Shown: in pieces, positions 10,192 through 21,089 of the stretch
Position numbering within the stretch: the stretch's first letter is position 1
Layout of the letters: every line of letters begins with the position of its first letter
NCBI RefSeq assembly: GCF_004358345.1
Contig: NZ_CP037952.1
Location: 5,022,001 to 5,086,000 of the forward strand
Reading direction: 5' to 3'
Origin: Parashewanella spongiae
Lineage (GTDB): Bacteria; Pseudomonadota; Gammaproteobacteria; Enterobacterales; Shewanellaceae
Length of the DNA: 64,000 bases
Translations under genes and position numbers: made by a program
The notes under the pieces: generated by a model
Database searches by the model: none
The model's input: only the letters and a program-made list of their open reading frames with translations
Told to the model about the DNA's origin: nothing

Positions 10192-10274
10192 CGTCATTCC
10201 AGTGAAAACGGGAATCCAGTGATTTTGGATATTCCAATATAAGGCGCTAGATTCCCACTTTCGTGGGAATGACG
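10192..10274. repeat. Palindromic intergenic repeat of the CGTCATTCC...GGAATGACG type
   Basis: Two complementary arms (10192-10219 and 10247-10274), with ends CGTCATTCC and GGAATGACG, fold into a long imperfect hairpin. This sort of repeat is widespread between genes in proteobacteria. Here it lies between hxpB and acnB. No open reading frame of interest is inside. The rest of this 443-bp gap holds only the acnB promoter region. Confidence 0.7.
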
Positions 10275-10391
10275 AAATTACCACATGAAGTTGTGCATAT
10301 TTCACTCACCCCTGCGGTTTCCTGATTATAACCTGTGCATTTTCCATTACAGTAAATACTTATCTTTGCCAATTCTTTATCTGCTCAAGAG

Positions 10392-10430
10392 TGTGAGCTG
10401 ATTCATACTTTTTCAAAGCTGTAGTATACT
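10392..10430 (+). promoter_or_regulatory. Candidate acnB promoter with overlapping CRP-like site
   Basis: A -10 TATACT at 10425-10430 lies 17 bp from a weak -35 TTCATA at 10402-10407. Overlapping the -35 is TGTGAGCTGATTCATA (10392-10407), one base off the CRP core TGTGA-N6-TCACA. Its centre is about 37-38 bp before the predicted start, slightly closer than the usual class II position. E. coli acnB is known to be CRP-regulated; the site here is inferred. Confidence 0.4.
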
Positions 10431-10530
10431 GTGTGACTAATTTTTAGAGTTGAGTCTAACCGACTGTCAGCTTCAATTTATAACGAAGTGCAGTAGGTTG
10501 TTGAAGTGCTAATAAAAGAGGAATGTTGCC

Positions 10531-13128
10531 GTGCTAGAAGCATATCGTAAACACATCGAGGAGCGCGCAGCGCAGGGCATAGTCCCTCAGCCGCTGAATG
10601 CCCAACAAGTTGCTGAACTGGTTGAGCTAGTAAAAAATCCACCAGCTGGTGAGCAAGAGTTTATTTTAAATCTGTTGGAAAACCGTATTCCTCCTGGCGT
10701 AGACGAAGCCGCTTACGTCAAAGCCGGTTTCCTTGATGCATTAGCAAAAGGCGAAGTCAGCTCTCCTATTGTTTCTCGCGAGCACGCCATTAACCTACTT
10801 GGCACTATGCAAGGTGGTTATAACATCGAGCCACTTATTCACCAGCTTGATGATGCTGAACTTGCGTCTATCGCCGCTGAAAAGTTATCTCATACGTTAT
10901 TGATGTTTGACGCGTTTCACGACGTAGTTGAAAAAATGAATGCAGGCAATACTCACGCTAAACAAGTAGTTGAGTCATGGGCTAATGCGGAATGGTTTAC
11001 CTCTAAGCCAAAACTGGCTGAAAAAATCAGCTTACGCGTATTTAAAGTTACGGGTGAAACTAATACCGATGACTTATCACCAGCACCTGATGCATGGTCA
11101 CGTCCAGACATCCCATTACACGCTCTAGCCATGTTAAAGAACGCTCGTGAAGGGATCACTCCTGATGAAGCTGGCGTTGTTGGTCCAATCAAAGAAATTG
11201 AATCAATAAAACAACAAGGTTTCCCATTAGTTTATGTGGGCGACGTTGTAGGTACAGGTTCATCACGTAAGTCTGCGACAAACTCAGTACTTTGGTTCAT
11301 GGGTGATGATATCCCAAATGTACCAAACAAACGTGCTGGCGGTTTCTGTTTCGGAGGTAAAATTGCTCCTATCTTCTTCAATACCATGGAAGATGCAGGC
11401 GCCCTACCGATTGAGCTTGATGTCGATAAAATGAAGATGAATGACGTCATTGATGTTTACCCATACGAAGGTAAAGTTAAGCGTCACGACAGCGACGAAG
11501 TGATCTCTGAGTTTGAACTGAAAACCGACGTACTGTTAGATGAAGTTCGTGCAGGTGGTCGTATTCCATTGATCATTGGCCGTGGTCTTACTGATCGTGC
11601 ACGTGAAACCTTAAAATTAGACGCTTCTGACGTATTCGTTCGTCCACAAGACGTAGCAGATACAGGTAAAGGCTACACACTCGCACAGAAGATGGTTGGT
11701 AAAGCATGCGGCGTACAAGGTGTTCGCCCAGGTCAATACTGTGAACCTAAAATGACCTCTGTAGGCTCGCAAGATACTACAGGCCCAATGACTCGTGACG
11801 AACTGAAAGACTTAGCTTGTCTTGGCTTCAGTGCCGACCTAACCATGCAGTCATTCTGTCATACTTCAGCTTATCCTAAGCCAATCGATGTGAATACGCA
11901 CCATACTCTACCTGACTTCATTATGAACCGTGGTGGTGTATCACTACGTCCAGGTGACGGTGTAATCCACTCTTGGCTAAACCGTATGCTATTACCTGAT
12001 ACTGTCGGTACAGGTGGTGACTCACATACTCGTTTCCCGTTAGGTATTTCATTTCCAGCAGGTTCTGGTCTTGTAGCATTCGCAGCAGCAACAGGTGTTA
12101 TGCCATTGGATATGCCTGAGTCAATTCTTGTTCGCTTTAAAGGTGAAATGCAGCCGGGTATCACACTACGTGATCTCGTTCATGCCATTCCACATAAAGC
12201 AATTGAAATGGGTCTGTTGACGGTTGAAAAGTCAGGTAAGATCAATGCCTTTTCTGGCCGAGTTCTTGAAATTGAAGGTCTTGAGCACCTGAAAGTTGAG
12301 CAAGCGTTCGAGCTTTCTGATGCATCAGCGGAGCGTAGTGCAGCCGGTTGTACCATCAAGCTAGATAAAGAGCCAATCATCGAGTACTTGAACTCGAATA
12401 TCGTTATGCTTAAGTGGATGATCTCTGAAGGTTACGGCGATCGCCGTACTATCGAACGTCGTATTAAAGCAATGCAAGAGTGGTTAGCAAATCCAGAGCT
12501 CATGGAAGCGGATACTGACGCTGAGTACGCCGAAGTGATTGAAATTGATTTGAATGAAATCAAAGAGCCAATCCTTTGTGCACCAAACGATCCAGATGAT
12601 GCTCGCCTACTATCTGAAGTTAAAGATACTAAGATCGACGAAGTATTCGTAGGTTCTTGTATGACCAACATAGGTCACTTCCGCGCCTTAGGTAAGATGC
12701 TAGACAAGTTTGCCACGTCTATTCCAACTCGCCTATGGATTGCACCGCCAACGAAAATGGATAAAGATCAGCTGATTGAAGAAGGCTACTACGGTGTATT
12801 CGGTCGCACAGGCGCACGTATCGAAACCCCTGGTTGCTCACTTTGTATGGGTAACCAAGCACGTGTTGCTGACAACTCAACGGTAGTATCAACTTCTACT
12901 CGTAACTTCCCGAACCGTCTAGGTACAGGTGCAAACGTCTACTTAGCTTCAGCTGAACTTGCTGCAGTCGCTGCACTTTTAGGCCGTTTGCCATCACCAA
13001 CCGAATATCAAGAATACGCTCAAGAGTTAGATGCTACAGCCGCTGACACTTATCGTTACTTGAACTTCAACGAGATCAAACACTACACTGACAAATCAGA
13101 AGAAGTGATTTTTCAATCAGCGGTTTAA
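10531..13128 (+). CDS. acnB: Aconitate hydratase B (bifunctional aconitase / 2-methylisocitrate dehydratase)
   Basis: An 865-residue protein, the usual AcnB length, starting with [17 protein letters not shown] as in E. coli. The start is GTG after AAGAGGAA at 10518-10523. The N-terminal HEAT-like domain precedes the swivel domain ([28 protein letters not shown]), then the iron-sulfur domains. The three [4Fe-4S] cysteine ligands are in [11 protein letters not shown] and [10 protein letters not shown]. It isomerises citrate to isocitrate in the cytosol; as apo-protein the family can bind mRNA. Transcribed alone, followed by a strong terminator. Confidence 0.97.
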   Translation: MLEAYRKHIEERAAQGIVPQPLNAQQVAELVELVKNPPAGEQEFILNLLENRIPPGVDEAAYVKAGFLDALAKGEVSSPIVSREHAINLLGTMQGGYNIEPLIHQLDDAELASIAAEKLSHTLLMFDAFHDVVEKMNAGNTHAKQVVESWANAEWFTSKPKLAEKISLRVFKVTGETNTDDLSPAPDAWSRPDIPLHALAMLKNAREGITPDEAGVVGPIKEIESIKQQGFPLVYVGDVVGTGSSRKSATNSVLWFMGDDIPNVPNKRAGGFCFGGKIAPIFFNTMEDAGALPIELDVDKMKMNDVIDVYPYEGKVKRHDSDEVISEFELKTDVLLDEVRAGGRIPLIIGRGLTDRARETLKLDASDVFVRPQDVADTGKGYTLAQKMVGKACGVQGVRPGQYCEPKMTSVGSQDTTGPMTRDELKDLACLGFSADLTMQSFCHTSAYPKPIDVNTHHTLPDFIMNRGGVSLRPGDGVIHSWLNRMLLPDTVGTGGDSHTRFPLGISFPAGSGLVAFAAATGVMPLDMPESILVRFKGEMQPGITLRDLVHAIPHKAIEMGLLTVEKSGKINAFSGRVLEIEGLEHLKVEQAFELSDASAERSAAGCTIKLDKEPIIEYLNSNIVMLKWMISEGYGDRRTIERRIKAMQEWLANPELMEADTDAEYAEVIEIDLNEIKEPILCAPNDPDDARLLSEVKDTKIDEVFVGSCMTNIGHFRALGKMLDKFATSIPTRLWIAPPTKMDKDQLIEEGYYGVFGRTGARIETPGCSLCMGNQARVADNSTVVSTSTRNFPNRLGTGANVYLASAELAAVAALLGRLPSPTEYQEYAQELDATAADTYRYLNFNEIKHYTDKSEEVIFQSAV

Positions 13129-13176
13129 TTTATTAAATTCAAAAAGCTATCTTTAAGATAAAGTTAGAGAGTTAAA

Positions 13177-13215
13177 TTGACTTAGCAGTCAACTTTTTAT
13201 TGACTGCTAAGTCAA
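13177..13215. repeat. Perfect 16-bp inverted repeat after acnB
   Basis: TTGACTTAGCAGTCAA at 13177-13192 and its exact complement at 13200-13215 are separated by a 7-nt AT-rich loop. No T-run follows on the plus strand, so it is not a classical terminator. It may protect the 3' end of the acnB message or be the ends of a lost element. Confidence 0.7.
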
Positions 13216-13240
13216 AATGGCAAATAATCTTCACATAGCA

Positions 13241-13296
13241 CCCACGGCTTCGCATGGTTTTTTATTTAATGACTATGCCTTTCCCGTGGGTTTTTT
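13241..13296 (+). terminator. Rho-independent terminator for acnB
   Basis: The stem CCCACGG / CCGTGGG (13241-13247 and 13284-13290) is followed by six T. The long interior can form further partial pairing. It ends only about 20 bp before the NYN gene start, so it separates the two genes. Confidence 0.65.
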
Positions 13297-13317
13297 GTTT
13301 TTAAGGGATATACACTT

Positions 13318-14061
13318 ATGGATATGAGAGTTGCGGTTTTAGTTGATGCCTCTTTTTTCTTGAAGCGTTTAGAATTTTTTAAGAAAAAATACTTTCCTAC
13401 ACAAGCCGAATTAGAACCAAAGCAAGTTGTTCAGGTGCTTAATATTTGCATAAAACGTCATCTCAATGATTTCAATTCCAATGTATATCAACATTTGTAT
13501 AGAGTTTTTTATTATGATTCACCGCCTTTAAATATTAGGGTGCATTACCCTCTTATTAACGAAGGTGAAACAAATCCTCGCGTTCTTGATTTTTCAAAGT
13601 TGCCTGAAACTAAGCATAGAAATGATATACTTACAGAAATAAAAAAGCAGAGAAAATTTGCCCTTAGATTGGGATCCATAAAGCATGATAAGCAATGGAA
13701 GCTTTCTGATCGAGCTTTAAATTAAATACTAAAGGGACATCGAACATTTGGTGATTTAACAAATGATGATTTTTATTATGGTATGCGTCAAAAAGGTGTA
13801 GACATAAAGTTAGGAGTCGATATTGCTACGATTTCACAAAATAAACTTGTTGATAAAATTATTTTAATTGCTGGTGATAGTGACTTTGTTCCAGCCGCAA
13901 AACTAGCAAGAATGAGTGGTATCGATTTTGTATTGGATGCTTTAAGGAATAATATTGATAATAGCTTACATGAGCATATAGATGGTTTAGTCTCACACGA
14001 TTTAGTCGCTATTTTGAAAGATGTTTTGGATAAAAACCCAGAGAAAACCCCCAGCTGGTGA
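13318..14061 (+). pseudogene. NYN/DUF88 (LabA-like) PIN-fold nuclease gene with one in-frame TAA
   Basis: Two open parts share one frame: 13318-13725 (MDMRVAVLVDASFFLKRL to SDRALN) and 13726-14061 (ILKGHRTFGDLTNDDFYYG to PEKTPSW), split only by TAA at 13723-13725. Together they give a 247-residue NYN-domain protein with acidic motifs VLVDASFF, KGVDIKLGVDIA and GDSDFVPAAKLA; family members are metal-dependent RNases. A ribosome site AAGGGA lies 9 bp before the ATG. No other damage is seen, so the stop may be recent or a sequencing error. Low GC and isolation between acnB and a convergent gene suggest acquisition by transfer. Confidence 0.8.
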
Positions 14062-14127
14062 TCAAATGGTACTAGGCCGGCTAAAAGCAAAAGAAAGAAG
14101 TAGTTGAATAAAAATATAACAGGCAAG

Positions 14128-15165
14128 TCACGCTTTATACTTCATCCAAACTGGCATCACGCGATCTAAAAAGCACATGAATTTTCCTAAACCGACATCG
14201 TATTCAACATTACCAAGGGGATCAACAACGCGGCATGGGTAGGCAATGCCAAGCCCAAATAATCCCGAAGCAATGATGCCATTGGTATCGTTATGTTCCA
14301 GATTATGCCCAAAAGGCCTAATATTTATATTTTTCCTTTTCTCAAAACCTATCGCATAAATAACTTTTGTGCACTCTGCCATTTCCTTTGGTTCAGTATC
14401 TCCAGTACAGTGCACTCTTTGTAAATTTGCGGGTAACGATCCGTCAATGTGTTTTCTCGCCCAATTGGCTGCGCCATCTTTAAGCCCTGTGTTATCAAAC
14501 AAGATAAAATCATCTAAATACACGGCATACTTCAATGGGTTACGATAAAAATTGATAACTTTCTTTGCGTTACAATTTAATAAGTTTTCAAGCACCACCA
14601 TTGCAGAATGCGACGAACCAAATACGCCTATAATCTGATCTTTGAGATCAAGTCGCATTAGTTTTTCATCATTCAAAGCAACATCGAGTGCAATATTAGG
14701 TTTATCAAAAGTGAGATTCTTTGGCTCAGCACCGTGTGCCAATACAACATTATCAGCGGTTATGGTTTGGTTGCTTAATTCGACATGCCACTGATGATTA
14801 TGCATTGAAAGAGCTTTAACGGAAGCGGTAAGATCTTTAACTTTTTTCCTGAAATTCGAGGTGATCCATTGTAAAGGTTCAGCGATATGTTCAAGTCTAC
14901 AACTTATTTCAGGATTAAATGTGCTAAGTATAAACTTCGGTGCCTGAGCGTAGTTGAAGCTTCTGCAATGAGCGAGGTAATTAACAAAACTTTTAACTTG
15001 CGTATTGCCCACTACACGATGCCATTTTTTTTGGAAATCACCCACTTGAAAGTACGGATCAACCCACGCGATTCTATCGCTTTCGATACCAGCATCTAAT
15101 AATTTACCCACAGCAGCTATGCCAGCAGGCCCTGCTCCAACAACACACCATAAGAAGTGATCCAT
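14128..15165 (-). CDS. FAD/NAD(P)-binding oxidoreductase of unknown substrate
   Basis: A 345-residue protein with an N-terminal dinucleotide-binding fold, CVVGAGPAGIAAVGKL, a second nucleotide-binding motif IGVFGSSHSAMVVLENLL near residue 190, and ATG-like segments VVLAHGAEPKN and KVIYAIGFEKR. It looks like a single-polypeptide flavin reductase or monooxygenase-type fold with no extra redox-active Cys pair. It has no operon partners: it converges on the NYN gene and its upstream side is filled with repeats. The start ATG is at 15165. Function beyond the fold is not recognised. Confidence 0.75.
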   Translation of the reverse strand: MDHFLWCVVGAGPAGIAAVGKLLDAGIESDRIAWVDPYFQVGDFQKKWHRVVGNTQVKSFVNYLAHCRSFNYAQAPKFILSTFNPEISCRLEHIAEPLQWITSNFRKKVKDLTASVKALSMHNHQWHVELSNQTITADNVVLAHGAEPKNLTFDKPNIALDVALNDEKLMRLDLKDQIIGVFGSSHSAMVVLENLLNCNAKKVINFYRNPLKYAVYLDDFILFDNTGLKDGAANWARKHIDGSLPANLQRVHCTGDTEPKEMAECTKVIYAIGFEKRKNINIRPFGHNLEHNDTNGIIASGLFGLGIAYPCRVVDPLGNVEYDVGLGKFMCFLDRVMPVWMKYKA

Positions 15166-15318
15166 AACAGTGCCTTATGTTTATACTTTCAATGAGTGTA
15201 GCAGGAGGAACCGTCTCATATTCAGACTGAATATGGAAATGCTGAAAAATTATATAATTATATCGAAGGTGGTAAATTGTAAGATACAGGGTTTTTGACT
15301 TAAAAAATGTCGATATTA

Positions 15319-15666
15319 TACCAATTACAGTAATTAACTTCCCACTCAGCAAGAGCTAAAGGATTTCAGTACAAGGCGCAAGTTTGAAGTACTATATACC
15401 CTAACGGCCGCCATACAAAGCTGGCGTTCAACGCACTTCGTGCTTTTGTCGGGATAATTCAAAAACTTGTAACCTAGTAATGGAATCCTTTAGCCTTGCC
15501 CTTCGGGAGCTTGTATGTGTCCAAATTACTACGCAAAACTGTCTCAACGTAGCAATGTTATAACGACAGTTTTGTATGTCGGTAATAACTATGTCTTCAT
15601 CAATTTCACTTGTACTTTGAACACATACATAGCTCTGAGCTGGGAATTTAATTACTGTAATTGGTA
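15319..15666 (+). repeat. RPT-A copy 1 (MITE-like, 348 bp)
   Basis: The termini are an 18-bp inverted repeat, TACCAATTACAGTAATTA, flanked by TTA on both sides (15316-15318, 15667-15669). The interior has no convincing gene, only a chance reading frame on the minus strand that recurs in other copies. It contains the shared hairpin module CGACAGTTTTGTATGTCG at 15564-15581. Other copies are at 32132-32479, 38572-38865 and 63505-63865. Confidence 0.9.
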
Positions 15667-15713
15667 TTATGAGCGTAGGGCTCAAGATATCGACAGAGTT
15701 TTAACTTGAACTA

Positions 15714-16027
15714 GGGTCTGTTGATCTTTCAGGATTAAATTTTGTGCTATTTGAGCATTTATCTGTTCAAGGCGTGAACAGTGATGCTTAGCCATCTAAG
15801 TGAGCTGGTCACAACACAGAACAGTGAATGCTCAAAAGCATCGAGAAAAGAGAGAGCGTAAATTGGTCGCTCTTTCTAAATCAAAGGTGCTGCGTTATCG
15901 TTTTCTTATTTGGAAACGAAGTAACGACAGTTTTGTATGTCGATAATAACCAAACCTCACAAACTCTGCCTTGCATAAAATAACCAATTTATCGCTGCAA
16001 AAACAATCACGAAAGATCAACAGACCC
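15714..16027 (+). repeat. RPT-C copy 1 (MITE-like, 314 bp)
   Basis: The ends are 17-bp inverted repeats, GGGTCTGTTGATCTTTC, with TA on each side (15712-15713 and 16028-16029), suggesting a TA target. No gene is inside. The shared hairpin module occurs at 15925-15942. The element ends 10 bp after the murA stop codon, where a murA terminator would be expected. A second, partly truncated copy lies in opposite orientation at 58258-58516. Confidence 0.85.
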
Positions 16028-16037
16028 TAATATCTGG

Positions 16038-17306
<1,269 letters not shown>

Positions 17307-17316
17307 CTATTATTAA

Positions 17317-17574
17317 TTATGCTGGCATATTAAAGATTTTTTCACGTTTCCACTGCTCGGGAGTGAAGGTCTTGATTGTTAATGCGTGCAGTGCGCCGCT
17401 GGCAATATGCTCATTTAATGGAGCATAAATAGCTTGTTGCCGTTTCACTGGCGATAGTTCACCAAAAAAATCAGCAACAGCAATAATTTTATAATGAGTG
17501 CCCTCTGAGCTAACAAACAGCTCTTCTACGTCAAGTTTTTCGCGCAGGATATCTTCTACTTGTTTGCATTCCAT
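17317..17574 (-). CDS. ibaG: BolA-family protein IbaG (YrbA)
   Basis: An 85-residue BolA-like protein: class II KH-like fold with GTHYKIIAVADFFGELSPVKRQQAIYAPL and the C-terminal HALTIKTFTPEQW. IbaG partners with monothiol glutaredoxin to handle [2Fe-2S] clusters and is linked to acid stress. It sits between mlaB and murA, as in E. coli. Confidence 0.93.
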   Translation of the reverse strand: MECKQVEDILREKLDVEELFVSSEGTHYKIIAVADFFGELSPVKRQQAIYAPLNEHIASGALHALTIKTFTPEQWKREKIFNMPA

Positions 17575-17609
17575 CTGATGTACTACCTTAAAAATGAAGT
17601 CAGGATTGG

Positions 17610-17897
17610 CTAAGCTTCGCTAAATAATGTTTGTAGATTATACAGAGCTATTAGCGGTTGTAACTGTTCGGCGGGATTAATTAATTTCAATGGCTTGTTG
17701 GCTTGCTGCTGTTGCTCTACGAGATGAAACAAAAAAGCAATGCCTGAACTGTCTATAAACTCCAGTGCTGACAAATCCATCAACTCAACTTCAGCCGCAA
17801 GCAAAGTATCTTGCTTGGGCCAAAGCGTCACAACATCTTGGCGTGCTAGCCGCCCTGTCACTTTGCAATAATTGTTGTAGTTTTGGAACTCAGCCAT
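17610..17897 (-). CDS. mlaB: MlaB, STAS-domain subunit of the phospholipid ABC transporter
   Basis: A 95-residue STAS protein with the conserved helix-start motif LEFIDSSGIAFLFHLVEQ. MlaB binds the MlaF ATPase on the cytosolic side and is needed for transporter stability and activity. Its start overlaps the last base of mlaC, so the two are translationally coupled. Confidence 0.9.
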   Translation of the reverse strand: MAEFQNYNNYCKVTGRLARQDVVTLWPKQDTLLAAEVELMDLSALEFIDSSGIAFLFHLVEQQQQANKPLKLINPAEQLQPLIALYNLQTLFSEA

Positions 17898-18580
17898 TAC
17901 TTACTGCTCGCTTTCTGGGCTTCAACGCTCGCTTTAGCACGTTCGTTTAGCATGTTAATGACTGATTCAATACCTTCTTTTTGAACTAAACCACCAATTT
18001 CAGACTGTTTAGATTGTAATAAACTGATACCTTCAGCTACTAAATCTATCGCTTTCCATTGATCGCCAACTCTTGGTTTTTTGTCCTTACGTTTGCCCGT
18101 CATCAATCGGCGCACTTTAAAAGAGAGTTTAATTGGCGGTCGTCCTGCTTCAATGACCTGTACCGCAACATTGACAAATTTCTCATCATCAAATTTTTTC
18201 GCGGGAGCGAAACTGACTTTCTGATGTGTATAAGCCGTAAATGCTGACGCATAAGTACTGACTAAGTAACCGCGAAACGCTTGAGCGAAAGCGGCACGTT
18301 GTGCTTTTGTAGTTTTATTCAAATACTTACCAAGCACTTTATAAGCGGCGTACTTGTAATCAATGTAAGGCAATAATTCTTGCTCTATGATAATTTTCAA
18401 ATGATTAGGATCAGCCTTAATTTTCGATTGATCCGCATCAAAGCGCGCAAAGGTTTTCTTCGCCGCTTGTTCAATCATTTGATAAGGATCTTGCGTATTT
18501 ACAGCACTGGCTGCAATCACTTGTCCACAGCTTAATAGCATGGTCAGTGGTAATAAAACACGAGCCATCAATTTTAACAT
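17897..18580 (-). CDS. mlaC: MlaC, periplasmic phospholipid-binding protein
   Basis: A 227-residue protein with an N-terminal signal peptide (LMARVLLPLTMLLSCGQVIAASA) and the Tol-Tol-Ttg2 family body (DPNHLKIIIEQELLPYIDYKYAAYKVLG). It carries phospholipids between the outer-membrane MlaA complex and the inner-membrane MlaFEDB complex. mlaA is not in this window. It starts 9 bp after mlaD. Confidence 0.95.
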   Translation of the reverse strand: MLKLMARVLLPLTMLLSCGQVIAASAVNTQDPYQMIEQAAKKTFARFDADQSKIKADPNHLKIIIEQELLPYIDYKYAAYKVLGKYLNKTTKAQRAAFAQAFRGYLVSTYASAFTAYTHQKVSFAPAKKFDDEKFVNVAVQVIEAGRPPIKLSFKVRRLMTGKRKDKKPRVGDQWKAIDLVAEGISLLQSKQSEIGGLVQKEGIESVINMLNERAKASVEAQKASSK

Positions 18581-18589
18581 CTTAAACTC

Positions 18590-19060
18590 CTAATCTTTTT
18601 TGCCTGTGCTGTATAGAAACTGGCCTATCAAATCTTCTAAAACCAACGCTGAGTGTGTATCTTCGATTTTGTCACCATCGGTAAGCATCGCAATGTCATC
18701 GTCAACAAAACCCGGCGTTAATCCAAGAAATTGCTCCCCAAGCAAACCAGATGTTTGAATAGCTACGCTACTGGTTTCAGGGAATTGATCATAAGTTTTG
18801 TCGATTTGAATGGTCACAATGGCATCTAATTTCTCAGGATCGAGGTGAATGTCACTCACTCGACCCACCACCACGCCACCCACTTTTACCGGCGAACGTA
18901 CTTTCAAACCACCAACATTACTAAAATGCGCGCTAAGGCTATATGTATCGTCACCTGAGCTAACTTTAACATTGGCGACATTAAAGACTAAAACCAGAAA
19001 AGCCACCAAACCCGATAATAAAAACATCCCAACTAAAAATTCAATTTTACGTGTCAACAT
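18590..19060 (-). CDS. mlaD: MlaD, MCE-domain subunit of the phospholipid transporter
   Basis: A 156-residue protein: one N-terminal membrane helix (EFLVGMFLLSGLVAFLVLVFNVA) then a single MCE domain with GGLKVRSPVKVGGVVVGRVSDI and GLLGEQFLGL. MlaD forms a hexameric ring over the MlaE permease. Unlike the rest of the operon, it is separated from mlaE by 80 bp that contain a terminator-like hairpin. Confidence 0.95.
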   Translation of the reverse strand: MLTRKIEFLVGMFLLSGLVAFLVLVFNVANVKVSSGDDTYSLSAHFSNVGGLKVRSPVKVGGVVVGRVSDIHLDPEKLDAIVTIQIDKTYDQFPETSSVAIQTSGLLGEQFLGLTPGFVDDDIAMLTDGDKIEDTHSALVLEDLIGQFLYSTGKKD

Positions 19061-19089
19061 ATAGGCCTACCACAGTTCAATAAACTCAT

Positions 19090-19115
19090 AAAAACGAACA
19101 GATTCCATTGTTCGT
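19090..19115 (-). terminator. Terminator-like hairpin between mlaE and mlaD (possible attenuator)
   Basis: On the minus strand, ACGAACA-ATGGAATC-TGTTCGT forms a 7-bp stem with an 8-nt loop followed by four T, about 30 bp before the mlaD ATG. It could reduce transcription of mlaDCB, ibaG and murA relative to mlaFE. Short stem, so moderate confidence. Confidence 0.5.
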
Positions 19116-19140
19116 CATATTAAATAATTATTATTTGGCA

Positions 19141-19926
19141 TTAATTGCCAAACATCAGCGCCGTTAATAAGAAATCAAGTGCTAAAACGGCCAAACTTGC
19201 TTGTACAACGGTTTGCGTAGTCGCTCGGCTGATCCCTTCAGGATTTGGTATTACCTTATAGCCGCGATATAACGCAATCCACGTCACAACAATGGCAAAA
19301 ATACCACTTTTTATTAAGCAGTTAACGATGTCTTGTCGCCATTCAACCGATGCTTGCAATATAGACCAGAACGCCCCGTTATCAATGCCTTTCCACTCCA
19401 CTCCAACCAAATATCCGCCATAAATGCCGACAGCGGTAAAAATAAGTGCCAATAAAGGCATGCTAATAAAGCCAGCCCAAAATCGAGGAGCGATAATGTG
19501 TCGCAGTGGATCTATCGCCATCATCTCTAGGCTTGAAAGTTGCTCTGTGCTTTTCATTAACCCGATTTCAGCCGTTAATGCTGAGCCCGCTCGACCAGCA
19601 AACAATAGCGCCGTCACCACAGGACCTAACTCACGCAGTAAGCTTAACGCCACCATGGGCCCTAAACTTTGCTCTGTGCCAAATCCAACCAAAATGGTGT
19701 AGCCTTGCAAGGCTAATACCATGCCGATAAATAAACCTGAAATCGTAATGATGACAAGTGATTGAACCCCAACAACATAAAGCTGTTTGATCAACATCGG
19801 TGTGCCTTTTTTGAATCGTGGCCAATGGGCAATTGCCCCCCACAACATCAACCCTGCATTACCGAGATTGGTGATCATTTCAATACCGCTACGACCCAAT
19901 GATGCGATTCGATCAAAAATGCTCAC
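19141..19926 (-). CDS. mlaE: MlaE, permease of the phospholipid ABC transporter
   Basis: A 261-residue integral membrane protein of the MlaE/YrbE family with about five to six hydrophobic segments and the conserved coupling region [47 protein letters not shown] (in pieces). It forms the membrane channel with MlaF. Its start overlaps mlaF by 14 bp. Confidence 0.96.
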   Translation of the reverse strand: MSIFDRIASLGRSGIEMITNLGNAGLMLWGAIAHWPRFKKGTPMLIKQLYVVGVQSLVIITISGLFIGMVLALQGYTILVGFGTEQSLGPMVALSLLRELGPVVTALLFAGRAGSALTAEIGLMKSTEQLSSLEMMAIDPLRHIIAPRFWAGFISMPLLALIFTAVGIYGGYLVGVEWKGIDNGAFWSILQASVEWRQDIVNCLIKSGIFAIVVTWIALYRGYKVIPNPEGISRATTQTVVQASLAVLALDFLLTALMFGN

Positions 19927-20725
19927 GTATTAACTCCTTTGCATAACTTTCTGCCGGAAAATGGAACGGGACAGGGCCATCAGGCTCGCCTCCCATAAAC
20001 TGGCGTAGCTGCGGATTATCAGACTGTTGAAGCTCGTCCGGAGTGCCTTGGGCAATCACAGTTTTATCGGCCACAACAAAAACGTAATCGGCAATACTTA
20101 ATACTTCGGTTACATCATGAGACACAACAACGGAGGTTAAGTTTAATGAGTCAGATAACTCTTTAATTAATTTAACGAGTACGCCCATCGCAATCGGATC
20201 TTGCCCCGCAAAGGGTTCATCGTACATCACCAGTTCAGGCTCTAAAGCGATGGCACGAGCTAAAGCGGCACGGCGCTGCATCCCACCTGAAAGCTCATTG
20301 GGCATCAATTGACCTGCGCCTCGTAATCCAACCGCTTCAAGCTTCATCGACACAATCTTTTTAATGATCGATTCTGGTAGCTTTGAGTGTTCACGCAAGG
20401 CAAAACCGACGTTATCACTGACGTTCATGTCCGTAAATAACGCACCACTTTGAAACAACATGCTCATACGCTGTCTCAACTGAAATAATTCATTACGACT
20501 GATTTGATGGATATCTTGACCATCGAAGAGTACCTGACCTGAGTCAGGTGTAAGTTGGCCGCCCATCAATTTTAATAATGTTGTTTTGCCAATACCACTG
20601 GGGCCCATAATGGCCGTGACTTTACCTGTGGGGATCGTAAGATTGATATTGTCGAAAATAACACGTGAGCCACGGCTAAAGCTCATATTGCGAACTTCTA
20701 CCAGTGTTGGAGTATCTTGTTCCAT
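19913..20725 (-). CDS. mlaF: MlaF, ATPase of the phospholipid ABC transporter
   Basis: A 270-residue ABC ATPase: Walker [14 protein letters not shown]-loop [10 protein letters not shown], signature [14 protein letters not shown], Walker [15 protein letters not shown], switch His in VVSHDV. It powers lipid movement that maintains outer-membrane asymmetry. It is the first gene of the mlaFEDCB-ibaG-murA run. Confidence 0.96.
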   Translation of the reverse strand: MEQDTPTLVEVRNMSFSRGSRVIFDNINLTIPTGKVTAIMGPSGIGKTTLLKLMGGQLTPDSGQVLFDGQDIHQISRNELFQLRQRMSMLFQSGALFTDMNVSDNVGFALREHSKLPESIIKKIVSMKLEAVGLRGAGQLMPNELSGGMQRRAALARAIALEPELVMYDEPFAGQDPIAMGVLVKLIKELSDSLNLTSVVVSHDVTEVLSIADYVFVVADKTVIAQGTPDELQQSDNPQLRQFMGGEPDGPVPFHFPAESYAKELIREHF

Positions 20726-21089
20726 GCCGGGCCTTATATAATCAGTAAGTTAACCGCGCCTACTGTAATCGAGAAAGTCATTAATTGTACGTAAATGTAT
20801 AACTGTAATCAATGAAGACAGATTAATTCGGCGTGAGTTCATTGTTTGATAATGAAAGCGACAAAAAAGATTATTAAAGAGCGCTTATCAGCTCAGTTCA
20901 AGAATAAAAATAAACCGTAAGTCCAGTACAAGTAAGCACTTTCATTGATAATAGGAGTCATAACACCTGAGAGAATGACGACTATTGATTAAGATACTTT
21001 CAATTTATGTCAATACCAGCGAAAATACTGTTTATTAGATCTAGGATCTGTTAGCTCCGCTAATAGACGCCGCGTATTAAGAGACAAAT
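20726..21089. other. Divergent intergenic region between mlaF and kdsD
   Basis: This 364-bp gap holds the divergent promoters of the two operons. E. coli has the antiporter gene yrbG between mlaF and kdsD; no trace of it is seen here. An AT-rich TTATATAA lies just before mlaF, and AGATCTAGGATCT, a small inverted repeat, lies near 21036-21048, before kdsD. I cannot pick a convincing promoter. Confidence 0.4.

Noticed and set aside
13788-14126. Minus-strand frame of 112 codons opposite the NYN gene
   Set aside because: It is the shadow of the coding NYN strand, which has clear motifs; no family feature is seen on this strand.
15428-15685. Minus-strand reading frame of 85 codons in RPT-A (similar ones at 38645-38965 and 32238-32519)
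   Set aside because: It only reflects the repeat: the frame includes the inverted repeats, changes length between copies and has no ribosome site. Likely to be miscalled as a hypothetical protein.
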